From contig CAJMQU010000007.1 in NCBI GenBank assembly GCA_905215555.1, positions 66,988-130,987 of the forward strand: a stretch of 64,000 bases of DNA. Direction: 5' to 3'. Below are positions 18,101 through 25,364 of this stretch, piece by piece. The DNA is from an uncultured bacterium (GTDB lineage Bacteria > Bacteroidota > Bacteroidia > Bacteroidales > Bacteroidaceae). Below the pieces are notes generated by a model. The model ran no database searches. It was not told where the DNA came from and was given only the letters and a program-made list of their open reading frames with translations. Both the position numbers and the translations under genes were made by a program. The stretch's first letter is position 1; each line of letters begins with the position of its first letter.

Positions 18101-19235
18101 ATCCGAAACTACGGGATACGGAAGAGGGAAGCCATTGTTGATGTTCACGGCCTAATCTGTCATAAGCCGTGCGACTTACCCAGTCTTTCTTCCCATCAGG
18201 CGAAGCTCCATATTGCACAGTCTGTTCCGGACGGCCTAAACCATCATAATAATTTATGGAGTGAATGGCCTTACCGGGATAACGAAGTGAATCAGGTGTA
18301 GTCTGCGCCATGACAGGCACTATGGAGGTTATGTAGCTATGAGAAGCATTGGGGGTATACGGAGACATTTCTACCGGACGTTCCGGTTCTTCCTCTACAG
18401 GAACAGCGTGGATAACAAGTACTACATGAGTATTGCCTTCAGCATGATAATTCTCTGATATAGTATAGATTCCGGGAGACAAATGTAAATTATGAAACGG
18501 GCCTTTATTATACTCTTCTACAGAATTACCCTCTTCTGTATATATAGATAAATCAACTTGAGCATTCACTTGTCCTGTTATCTCAATATCCAGAATAGCA
18601 GGGCGTGTAACTTCAAGTTCGAAATAACAATAAACTTTTGTAGAAAGTTCGGTTTTCAATTCATGCATAAAAAAGAGTTCCTCATCCGTACTTCCTACCT
18701 TTACAGTATTCTTATTAGGTGCAGCTGAATACACGTTCAAATGTATATCTCCATTATTAGAGTAACCAGTATCTGTACCTTCACTCACCAACTCATATAC
18801 CCCTTCAGCAAGCGACTCGCACAAAAAGGCCTGCTCAGTAGACATCTTTCGCAAATCTTGCTCAACATAATATTTCACATTGCTATTTTTCCAAATCCCT
18901 TGAATAATGGGCGTTTGGATCGCATCACTGGAAAAAGCAATTTCCTGAATCTTACCGTTAGAAAGATGACGTAACAAATACATAGAAGTCCTACTTAGAG
19001 CAGAGCCGGCATGAGTAAAGGCCACAACACCGGAACTTGTCACTTCAAATTTAAAGCGCACATCCTTATTGGTATTACCATAAGAGTCTGTTGACGTATT
19101 GGTATCATAGCTTGTTTTCCACACAGTTGTCTGTACCGGCATTGCATTGTTCTTTTGACAACACAACATAAACACCAGAAGCAAAAAGCTTCGTAATAAA
19201 AATGTTTTCATAAGCTGATTTTTAGTTCGATTCAT
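15138..19235 (-). CDS. Secreted RHS-repeat protein with C-terminal alpha/beta-hydrolase (lipase-like) toxin domain
   Basis: 1365 residues from 19235; the ATG at 19211 (MKTFLLRSFLLLVF...) would give a cleaner signal peptide. A DUF6443-like region lies near 300-390 ('INYYDGLGRPEQTVQYGASP'). YD repeats follow to about 1060, then the RHS core ('YNGKELDAKKGLNWYDYGAR', 'GRWHTVDPLAEKF', 'SPYVYCMDNP'). The last 208 residues begin FINGFHTG and contain SHSMGGAY, with the predicted nucleophile Ser1258 and a possible catalytic His1338 (DKGHS). This is the layout of a polymorphic toxin: conserved shell, variable tip. The start overlaps the upstream RHS partner by 14 nt. Confidence 0.85.
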   Translation of the reverse strand: MNRTKNQLMKTFLLRSFLLLVFMLCCQKNNAMPVQTTVWKTSYDTNTSTDSYGNTNKDVRFKFEVTSSGVVAFTHAGSALSRTSMYLLRHLSNGKIQEIAFSSDAIQTPIIQGIWKNSNVKYYVEQDLRKMSTEQAFLCESLAEGVYELVSEGTDTGYSNNGDIHLNVYSAAPNKNTVKVGSTDEELFFMHELKTELSTKVYCYFELEVTRPAILDIEITGQVNAQVDLSIYTEEGNSVEEYNKGPFHNLHLSPGIYTISENYHAEGNTHVVLVIHAVPVEEEPERPVEMSPYTPNASHSYITSIVPVMAQTTPDSLRYPGKAIHSINYYDGLGRPEQTVQYGASPDGKKDWVSRTAYDRLGREHQQWLPSSVSRSFGYTSTNSLESISATQYNDRYAYNRMVYEDSPLERIIERYGPGEAWQVGGHAVQSAYRFNQTADNCLFFTVGGTRENPVLLCKGVYFPNLLDVTRTTDEDGNRGEVFTDKEGRKVLERHFLSSIATTSASSDTYYVYDDYGNLCFVLSPEASAHYINDPVTALELYAYQYRYDYRNRCTGKKLPGTGWNSYIYDAADRLVFSRDSEQAKRSEWLCTLSDIYGNLAISGIYAASVSVETVNRLNAIATFTGKTTDYYGYSLPSSFLTLNKFTPQEVRYYDDYRYKQCSSKIFPASLGYVVKSGYPVRFGSDSDRIVHKGRETGSLVRELGSSDGWVFTCFYYDYYGRPIQTRSSCLGRTSVQHQAYNFSGAVTSGCLEQTGISPFEKKYVYDHMGRLIDEQHIFDGSTTDFLFDYDDLGRLHRLCRKRGNDTLSTTNSYNIRSWLTEIHNSSFSQSLYYTDGNGTLCYNGDLSSMTWKCGDGVTHGYKYTYDGLNRLLSAAYGQGTAINANPNRFTEQVTGYDKNGNILGLKRYGQTGASSYGLIDNLALTLNGNQLKAVNDAVTTSVYNNGFEFKDGAKVATEYTYDTNGNLTKDLNKNIISIQYNMLNLPSIVSFSDGSTITYTYGADGTKLRTVHKIGSATTTTDYLGNVVYENGVAKLLLTGYGYVSLNDKKYHYFLQDYQGNNRVVVDSSGKVEETSHYYPFGGVFASTGNVQPYKYNGKELDAKKGLNWYDYGARMYDPTLGRWHTVDPLAEKFYGVSPYVYCMDNPSNAFDYQGKLVIFINGFHTGSEGASPTYWKMKNKPVNFNTAVMAHFGDWNARYYDGSLGGPLGFSMNMGSKNRYDVGYISGLRDAKKIISQLARDDNGNITESIKVISHSMGGAYAKGFLQALVEYIKNHPEECNGISLSEYDFAPYQPYSQKAVEGVDTYQYSHKKDVYAGNAAIKGAQQMETSDDKGHSITDFFDYINSLPPGNYKYVNGNFVRY

Positions 19236-22200
19236 TCACCAAATGATATTGGTGAAATCCTGTCAAATTCCGCTGACCCTGTTCATTAAAACGGCAAGTT
19301 TCTATCAAACGGCCTTGACTGTCATAGTTATATTCCATTTGTCGACCGGCAGGATCTGTTTTACCGGTAAGTCCCACAGAGAAAAGATACTTACTGGTCG
19401 AAACCCGGGCACCAAACAGCTTTTCCCTCAACGTGGCAACCACACTCTCGTAAGTAGTGGCAGACGAACAACTTTCCGGTAGCCGCCCCAATGCTTGTTG
19501 GACTTCCGCATACGTTGAGTTTTCTATTTTTGCCACCGGATACTGTCCGTGATACCCCCAAAGGTAGATAGTGGCAACACCATCCTCGTCGCGCACGGTA
19601 GGATTACCGTAGGTGTCATAGTGCGAATAGCGAGTACGAATCTCCATCTTCCCCGGAATGCCCTTCAATATTTGTGTCGGCATATAGAGCATACATCTCC
19701 CGTTGCGAACAGAATCATAAACCAATTCTTCCGTATCCAGAATCTTTCCATTCAGCAAGCGCGAGCGCTTCGCAAGCAGGGTTTGCCGGCAATATTTATA
19801 ATCATATACATCTGTCAACGTATCCCCGCTACTTTTCAACACGGAATGCTTCAGCAAATCTCCAAAGCGTGTATGGCTAAACCATTCCTTATCTACTTTT
19901 TCCGCATCCGGCTCGTCCGGCACGTAAGTCCGCACAGTCTGACTCTTCAGGACATAAGGGGAAAAGCTTTCTTTACCAACATGCATATACAACCCTGTAC
20001 GCAAGTGTAAAGACGGAGACGGAGAATAGAAATAGAGAGCATAGCTATTGCGATCTAAAAAATCGTACTCATAGTTTATGCTCTTCACCACCTCCTTCTT
20101 ACTGTTATAATATGTCTCTGCCTTCACTTTATCCAGCATAAGCGAATAGTCAAGCGAGGGATGAGCAAATAAATTCTTATTATAAATTTTCTGCATCTCA
20201 TCCTTGGCAAAAAAGACATCAGGATTATAAAAATCAAAACGGTCGTAAGTAGGGAAAATAAGTTCGCCGCCATACCACTTAACGCCATATTCATACGACA
20301 CAAAATCAACCACCTTATACGGATGAGGAATGGTAAGAGTCGTATTTCCTGCCTCCATATAATGTTCTATCACTTCAGGATATCGAATATGCACCGAAGG
20401 ATAAGCAATATCCGTAAATCCCTGGCTATTAGTAGCCACCGCATCCACCGCATACTTACCCACAATCCCCTCATCCATGGTGAAGGTATATCTATAGAAA
20501 GGCATATACATCACCATACCGTTATCCATATTTCTTCCATAAGTATATACCACAGTTTTCACAGGAGAATTATCGGAATCCATAACATGTACCTCATGAA
20601 TGCGAGCCCCACCGGCTATTTTGTTGTCACTACTGTTCAGCGAAACCCTATCCGGCAAATAATCAGACGAACGGGATTGTTTCAAGATAAAACTATAGCG
20701 ATGTGGTTCATACGTATATTTTATTTTCCCACCTGTCGGAAACGTCACACACTTGAGCAGCGTACAGTCATAATCCTCTCCGGTTGGATTGCGGTCTTGG
20801 GTAGTAATCTCATAATTCAAAGGATAATTATTAAGGACACTCATGCCCGGAACAATACCCTGATTACTTTTACGCCCCCGCCAGAATCCCCAATGGTCAA
20901 TGTTCGATGTTAACGGTGTAGGAGCCGCAATGCCATTCGTACCATTATACTCGAAGCCATATTTCCCATATTTGGAATGATTCACCGAAGTCAAAAACAT
21001 GCGGTTGCCCGCCTGATAAGAATATTGGAAAGTTACGGTCTTATTGAGGCCGGAAGAGGCATAAGCGATCTTATCCAGTTTAGCTCCGCAAGAGAGGGGA
21101 AATTGTCCCTTCTGCATAGCCAATCCGCTGGTATAGTCAGGAAACAGGGAGCGGGAGGAATAATACATCTTCACAGACCCCGCATCAGTGGAAATCTCGT
21201 CAACCAAAGCCACCTTGGTCAGGAAGAACTCGTCATATCCGGCGAATGCCCCGTGGTTCATATATTGTTCTACCCCGGCCATTTTCCCCACAAAGCAGTT
21301 CCTGCCCGACAAAGAGTAAGACAAGGGGACATCTTTCCCATTAAAGGGAGGGGGGACCACCGAAAAGGCAAATTTATAGGGAGACTCATGGCAAGCAGCC
21401 GGTATATCTCTATACTTTATGCTTAATTTCCTGCCATTCGGCGCTTGTATTTCAGTCAGATAGTAGGCCGTTATCTCATGACGGACCTCTATACTGTTTT
21501 CCGGAGGCAAAACATGATGCCACTCCCGCCATGAAAGTGCCGTGTACTCCAAAGAGGCATATCCCTGCCCGCCAAAAGTGTAAACGTAGCCGTCATCCGT
21601 GGTTATGCGGATATATGTATCCTGAGCGCCGGTAGACGTAAACTGTTTCATATCCTCCAGAGAAACCTGATAGCGCCCGCCATCGCTACCCATAGCACTG
21701 ACGCTGCCGTCTAAATTAATCATGAACTTGCCCGAATGCCTGCCCATGGAAAAATAAAAAATATCAGCGCAGGCTTCTATATCCTCAGTCATCCCGGGAA
21801 TGGTAGAGACACCAGTCTCCATGTCCTTCCTTCGTGCATAATGATACGGATTATTGCGTATATCCTGCTCCAAAGTCGGTGAACTGAATTTCTTATTGCC
21901 CAGCATACGCAGAAAACCATCAGCAAAACGCCATTCGGGCACTTCCGGGTTAGTACGATAGCCGCGAGTATCATCCGGTATGCCATTCACTTTCCGATAA
22001 ATGACCCCCAAACCATTCAAAGCCCAATTACGTCCTACATAGTTATCGGGGACTTGCGGACAGAAACCGGAAGAATTATAGGACAGGGAAAGATAAAAAT
22101 CAAAATCCTTATCATTCAGTTCAATTAAAGGAATAGTCTGCCCAATACATCCGGTGTTCATATTCACTTCTACCTGGTCATAACGGATCATATCGGCCAC

Positions 22201-22335
22201 TTGCGGAGAATAGACAGGCATGTGTGCCGGAACTGCCGGAATATCACGTGAGCTTCTTGTGTCGGCTGCATGCAGGCTCTGCGTCATGACTATCCCCGGC
22301 AAAACGAGTAATATTGTAAATAGTTTCTTTTTCAT
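19222..22335 (-). CDS. Large secreted RHS/YD-type partner protein
   Basis: 1037 residues from the ATG at 22335; the open frame extends 6 nt upstream only through a TTG. A Sec signal peptide is clear (MKKKLFTILLVLPGIVM ... LHA). The body resembles the long N-terminal partner of Bacteroidetes two-gene RHS systems, and YD-like repeats appear at the C-terminus ('NPTVRDEDGVATIYLWGYHG', 'AGRQMEYNYDSQGRLIETC'). It probably forms part of the shell or anchors the downstream RHS protein; the 14-nt overlap implies coupled synthesis. No enzymatic motif was seen. Confidence 0.75.
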   Translation of the reverse strand: MKKKLFTILLVLPGIVMTQSLHAADTRSSRDIPAVPAHMPVYSPQVADMIRYDQVEVNMNTGCIGQTIPLIELNDKDFDFYLSLSYNSSGFCPQVPDNYVGRNWALNGLGVIYRKVNGIPDDTRGYRTNPEVPEWRFADGFLRMLGNKKFSSPTLEQDIRNNPYHYARRKDMETGVSTIPGMTEDIEACADIFYFSMGRHSGKFMINLDGSVSAMGSDGGRYQVSLEDMKQFTSTGAQDTYIRITTDDGYVYTFGGQGYASLEYTALSWREWHHVLPPENSIEVRHEITAYYLTEIQAPNGRKLSIKYRDIPAACHESPYKFAFSVVPPPFNGKDVPLSYSLSGRNCFVGKMAGVEQYMNHGAFAGYDEFFLTKVALVDEISTDAGSVKMYYSSRSLFPDYTSGLAMQKGQFPLSCGAKLDKIAYASSGLNKTVTFQYSYQAGNRMFLTSVNHSKYGKYGFEYNGTNGIAAPTPLTSNIDHWGFWRGRKSNQGIVPGMSVLNNYPLNYEITTQDRNPTGEDYDCTLLKCVTFPTGGKIKYTYEPHRYSFILKQSRSSDYLPDRVSLNSSDNKIAGGARIHEVHVMDSDNSPVKTVVYTYGRNMDNGMVMYMPFYRYTFTMDEGIVGKYAVDAVATNSQGFTDIAYPSVHIRYPEVIEHYMEAGNTTLTIPHPYKVVDFVSYEYGVKWYGGELIFPTYDRFDFYNPDVFFAKDEMQKIYNKNLFAHPSLDYSLMLDKVKAETYYNSKKEVVKSINYEYDFLDRNSYALYFYSPSPSLHLRTGLYMHVGKESFSPYVLKSQTVRTYVPDEPDAEKVDKEWFSHTRFGDLLKHSVLKSSGDTLTDVYDYKYCRQTLLAKRSRLLNGKILDTEELVYDSVRNGRCMLYMPTQILKGIPGKMEIRTRYSHYDTYGNPTVRDEDGVATIYLWGYHGQYPVAKIENSTYAEVQQALGRLPESCSSATTYESVVATLREKLFGARVSTSKYLFSVGLTGKTDPAGRQMEYNYDSQGRLIETCRFNEQGQRNLTGFHQYHLVNESN

Positions 22336-22359
22336 AAACAAAATATATCAAATGAATTA

Positions 22360-22425
22360 GAGCCTGTTTAAATTTTCCTCAAAAAGAACTCTCTAAAGAA
22401 TGCTGAACAAAATTTAACACAGGCT
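22360..22425. repeat. 66-bp MITE-like palindrome
   Basis: The inverted arms GAGCCTGTTTAAATTTT (22360-22376) and AAAATTTAACACAGGCTC (22408-22425) are nearly perfect and enclose 31 nt without coding potential. The size and structure fit a small non-autonomous mobile element. It sits in the leader of the RHS operon. Confidence 0.5.
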
Positions 22426-22427
22426 CT

Positions 22428-22477
22428 TAAAAAAAGCCGCAGAGAACAAGCTACAACAACATATCATTCCCTGCGAC
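22428..22477 (-). terminator. Terminator of the HU/amidase/smalltalk operon
   Basis: On the minus strand GTCGCAGGGAA pairs with TTCTCTGCGGC (two G-U wobbles) and is followed by T7. It lies 12 nt after the smalltalk stop. Confidence 0.7.
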
Positions 22478-22489
22478 AATAAGTTTCCT

Positions 22490-22591
22490 CTACGGTGTCA
22501 TCGCATTAACGCCCAGCACCCCCGCTATCGTCGTTATCACCGCGACAGCCACTTTCAGAATCATACTCCAAACGGATTTCTTGATTGCCAT
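22490..22591 (-). CDS. 'Smalltalk' family micro-protein
   Basis: A 33-residue protein: MAIKKSVWSMILKVAVAVIT, then TIAGVLGVNAMTP. It has a short basic start and one hydrophobic helix. The ATG at 22591 is preceded by a purine-rich GGAGG-containing leader. Bacteroides genomes commonly carry this micro-protein next to an N-acetylmuramoyl-L-alanine amidase, as here; its function is unknown. A single-span peptide beside a signal-less amidase suggests a holin-like partner, which is speculation. Confidence 0.8.
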   Translation of the reverse strand: MAIKKSVWSMILKVAVAVITTIAGVLGVNAMTP

Positions 22592-22647
22592 TCCTCCAAC
22601 ACCTCCTTTCCATCGGCCATTATCTTGCATTTCATGTCTCATTACTT

Positions 22648-23091
22648 TCAAAGTTCCTTCCTCACCTCAAAGCACGGACATTCCTTCACCCACTCTTCCG
22701 GCTCTATCAGCCCGTCCCCGTTCAGATCCGGACTGAGGTCGCGATGCCCGCAGATGCAAATATTATTTTTAAACCGCTTCAGCAATTGCGCCACCAGCAG
22801 ATGCATGGCGCTGCGCTGTTCCGGTGTGCGGGTATCTTTCGGATTCCCGCGGGCATCCAAACCACCTTCATAGCAGATGCCGACACTATGAGCGTTGTTT
22901 CCCTTACAATGCGCACCGACAACTTCCAGCGGACGCGTATTCACCACCGTACCGTCACGGCGGATGTAATAGTGATAGCCGATACCACGGAAGCCGCGAC
23001 GACGGTGCGTTTTTTCCAACTCTTCTACCGAAAGGCTGCTACCCTCGCGAGTGGCGGAACAGTGGATAATGATGTGATCGATTGTTCTCAT
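22648..23091 (-). CDS. N-acetylmuramoyl-L-alanine amidase (Amidase_2 type)
   Basis: A 147-residue zinc amidase similar in size to T7 lysozyme. Predicted zinc ligands are the His in 'DHIIIHCSAT' (about residue 10), the His in 'CGHRDLSPDLNGDG' and the Cys of 'ECPCFEV'. It should cleave the bond between muramic acid and the stem peptide. There is no signal peptide, so export needs help or cell lysis, as for phage endolysins. It lies between HU-like and smalltalk genes in one minus-strand operon. Confidence 0.88.
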   Translation of the reverse strand: MRTIDHIIIHCSATREGSSLSVEELEKTHRRRGFRGIGYHYYIRRDGTVVNTRPLEVVGAHCKGNNAHSVGICYEGGLDARGNPKDTRTPEQRSAMHLLVAQLLKRFKNNICICGHRDLSPDLNGDGLIEPEEWVKECPCFEVRKEL

Positions 23092-23119
23092 ACGATGATT
23101 TATTAGTTATTTAGTGAAT

Positions 23120-23635
23120 TCACCCCAGCGGATTTTCATCCACGCCGCCGCTGCCACTGCCGCCATCATCTTTGCCATCATCTCCCTCTTCGCCGGAGCC
23201 TTGCATGTTCAGCCGCTTGAGCTGAGTCTCAAGGTCGACGAAGTCGATGCGGTCTTCGGCACGGGTAGTGGCGGCATCCAGATTAGGCCGGATAGCACTC
23301 GAAGCGCGGAAATTGATGCGGACAGCCCTGATTTTCTCCGGCAGACACTCCTTCTTGAGCACAGAACCTACGGTAGAGGCCGAAAGGCTGAAAACGCCGA
23401 AGCCGTCGATGTTGACAGAGCGACCGTTGAATAGCTCGCTGCGCATAGCTTTCACAAAATTGGTGAGTACACTCTGGATGTCGCCCAAGGTGAGCGAACT
23501 ACTATCCTTCATCTGAACGGCAATGCTGTTCAGGGTGGCAGACTTGCCCCAAACCACAAGTTGGGGATAGAACTTGCCCGAACCGTCATTCTTGAACGGA
23601 TTCTTACGAAACTGTTTTTTGTACGTTACTGACAT
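23120..23635 (-). CDS. HU-family DNA-binding protein with Gly-rich tail (HU-HIG type)
   Basis: A 171-residue protein. Residues 1-125 form an HU/IHF-like fold ('SLTLGDIQSVLTNFVKAMRS', 'FNGRSVNIDGFGVFSLSAST'). The C-terminus is acidic and glycine-rich (GSGEEGDDGKDDGGSGSGG), typical of the Bacteroidetes HU-HIG group. It probably binds or bends DNA, but a role in the adjacent amidase module is not known. It is the first gene of the operon, 28 nt before the amidase. Confidence 0.85.
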   Translation of the reverse strand: MSVTYKKQFRKNPFKNDGSGKFYPQLVVWGKSATLNSIAVQMKDSSSLTLGDIQSVLTNFVKAMRSELFNGRSVNIDGFGVFSLSASTVGSVLKKECLPEKIRAVRINFRASSAIRPNLDAATTRAEDRIDFVDLETQLKRLNMQGSGEEGDDGKDDGGSGSGGVDENPLG

Positions 23636-23768
23636 ATTAATGATTTTTTCTGAAAACTGATAACTCCGGCCGTCAACCGGAATCTATCTCTGTATCGAAC
23701 GAAGAAGTGGCAGAGGCGACGTCATACCCCGGAAACAACTTCGCAGGGTCCTCGCTTTGAGGACATGA

Positions 23769-23776
23769 CAAAGGTA
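23769..23776 (-). promoter_or_regulatory. -7 box for the HU/amidase operon
   Basis: TACCTTTG on the minus strand fits TAnnTTTG, about 134 nt before the HU ATG. A small palindrome GTCCTCGCTTTGAGGAC (23748-23764) lies just downstream and could be an operator or leader hairpin. The rest of the 304-bp gap 23636-23939 shows no convincing gene. Confidence 0.45.
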
Positions 23777-23939
23777 CGGGAAGACAGCGGCAGGAAGGGA
23801 CATACATGGCCATACCGGTACGTACCGGGCTGTACTTTGCCGGACTTTGTTCCAGTGCCGGCAGAAATTACCTGTTCTATCTTTCTCAAATCCGCTTTTT
23901 TTTCGTTCCTTTGCATAAAACAATAAATACCAAAGGATT

Positions 23940-24881
23940 ATGTGCAGTGAAGGATTACGCGAGAGGTATGTGAACCCCTATACCGATTTTGCATTCAAGT
24001 TGTTGTTCGGAACTGACCTGAACAAGGAAGTTCTTATCGGATTTCTCAATGCCCTGTTCAACGGTGAACAGGTCATAGAAGATGTCACCTACCTGAACAC
24101 CGAACATCTGGGCAGCAGGGAACCCGAACGCCGTGCCGTCTTCGATGTCTATTGCCAGAACGAGAAGGGAGAGAAAATCCTGATCGAGATGCAGAAAGGG
24201 GAACAGCAGTTCTTCAAGGACAGAAGCATCTATTACTCCACTTACCCCATCAGGGAACAAGCCATCAAGGGAGAAATATGGGACTATGAACTCAAAGCGG
24301 TATACATAATAGGCATACTGAACTTTACCCTCGATGACGTGAAGTCGCCCCAATTCTACCATGAAGTGAAGCTGATGGAAACAAGCACCCACGAAGTGTT
24401 TTATGACAAACTCACCTTTGTCTACCTGGAGATGCCCAAATTCCACAAGACCGAACAGGAACTGGAAACCTTGTTCGACAAATGGATGTTCGTCCTCAAA
24501 AACCTATCCCGCCTCATGGAACGTCCCACAGCCTTGCAGGAGCGTGTGTTCAACCGCCTCTTCGAAGCCGCGGAAATCGCGCAATTCTCCCCCGACAAAC
24601 TTTATGCATACGAGGAGAGTTTGAAAGTGTACAGAGACTGGAACAATGTGATTAACACAGCTATCCAAAAGGGAGAAGCAATGGGAGAAGCAAGAGGAGA
24701 AGCAAGAGGGGAAGCAAGAGGAGAAGCAAGAGGAAGAGCGGAAGGAAGAGCGGAAGGAAGAGCGGAAGGAGAATTGATAAAGGCCAGAAACATCGCCCGG
24801 AATTTAAAGAATGTCGGACTTCCCACTACCGAAATTGCTACGGTCACCGGACTTCCCATCGATGAAATAAACTCCCTTTAA
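23940..24881 (+). CDS. Rpn-type PD-(D/E)XK nuclease / putative transposase
   Basis: A 313-residue protein of the recombination-promoting nuclease family. The N-terminal marker is 'RYVNPYTDFAFKLLFGTD'. The nuclease core is 'RRAVFDVYC' then 'KILIEMQKGEQ', giving D...E-x-Q. A region near residues 245-276 is built from GEAR and GRAE repeats and precedes a short helical tail ('IARNLKNVGLPTTEIATVTG'). It lies on the opposite strand between the HU operon and DUF4248, suggesting independent insertion. Rpn proteins are mobile-associated nucleases, some implicated in phage defence. Confidence 0.88.
   Translation: MCSEGLRERYVNPYTDFAFKLLFGTDLNKEVLIGFLNALFNGEQVIEDVTYLNTEHLGSREPERRAVFDVYCQNEKGEKILIEMQKGEQQFFKDRSIYYSTYPIREQAIKGEIWDYELKAVYIIGILNFTLDDVKSPQFYHEVKLMETSTHEVFYDKLTFVYLEMPKFHKTEQELETLFDKWMFVLKNLSRLMERPTALQERVFNRLFEAAEIAQFSPDKLYAYEESLKVYRDWNNVINTAIQKGEAMGEARGEARGEARGEARGRAEGRAEGRAEGELIKARNIARNLKNVGLPTTEIATVTGLPIDEINSL
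24672..24767 (+). repeat. In-frame 12-bp coding minisatellite (8 units)
   Basis: Five GGAGAAGCAAGA-type units are followed by three GGAAGAGCGGAA units, encoding GEAR and GRAE repeats. The unit length is a multiple of three, so copy number can change without a frameshift. Confidence 0.9.
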
Positions 24882-24884
24882 ACT

Positions 24885-24959
24885 CAAGCAATGTTATCAG
24901 GCAAAACAAGCAATGCCGTGGTGCGGAACATAGCTTGTTCAGCGTCATAACATTGCTTG
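24885..24959. repeat. Palindromic repeat with CAAGCAATGTT arms (copy 1)
   Basis: CAAGCAATGTT (24885-24895) and its complement AACATTGCTTG (24949-24959) bracket an inner, imperfect version of the same motif. It lies between the rpn stop and DUF4248. The same motif recurs at 62239-62291, so this is an interspersed family. Confidence 0.6.
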
Positions 24960-24971
24960 TTGTCATCCTGG

Positions 24972-25244
24972 TCAGGGTTCATCCAGATACTTCACCAGCA
25001 CCGCTACCTGACGCTTGCTGAATATCTGATCGTTCTTCCCTTCAGGGCCTTCGTAAAGTTCATGGTGAAGGGACGGATTGAAGTTGCCCCAGCGACGGAG
25101 TTTCCTGAAAGCCGCCGCGGCCGAAAGACAGGGAAAGTAAAGCAGTGCCAGATCGGACTTCAGATATGCCTTGATTTCAAAGCGGCAGGCTGCGGATTCA
25201 GAGTCCTCAGAAGAGGCTGCTTCGGAACTTGTGTACTTTTTCAT
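24972..25244 (-). CDS. DUF4248 domain protein
   Basis: A 90-residue protein. After a Ser/Glu-rich start come 'IKAYLKSDLALLYFPCLSAA' and 'LRRWGNFNPSLHHELYEG', then a C-terminal 'KNDQIFSKRQVAVLVKYLDE', which match the DUF4248 pattern. The segment has a winged-helix-like or excisionase-like look, with a possible DNA-binding role, but its function is unknown. In Bacteroides it is regularly found between a VirE_N/DUF3987 gene and an HU/amidase pair, as here apart from the intervening rpn gene. Confidence 0.8.
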   Translation of the reverse strand: MKKYTSSEAASSEDSESAACRFEIKAYLKSDLALLYFPCLSAAAAFRKLRRWGNFNPSLHHELYEGPEGKNDQIFSKRQVAVLVKYLDEP

Positions 25245-25308
25245 AATTACAATGTTTTTTCTTTAATTTCGTTTATCTATGTTTCATTCAAAAAAAATCC
25301 TGACACAT

Positions 25309-25342
25309 CCAAGACTTCGGAAAGGTTTTTCCAAAGCCTTGG
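25309..25342 (-). terminator. Hairpin after the DUF3987 gene
   Basis: On the minus strand CCAAGGCTTTGGAAA pairs with TTTCCGAAGTCTTGG (two wobbles) across a 4-nt loop. A T8 run follows about 10 nt later. It lies 22 nt after the stop at 25365. Confidence 0.6.
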
Positions 25343-25364
25343 AGGGTTCACTTTAGGTTCAGGG

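Noticed and set aside
23684..23923. 79-codon minus-strand open frame upstream of the HU gene
   Set aside because: It overlaps the predicted promoter and has a low-complexity, shadow-like composition without domain features.
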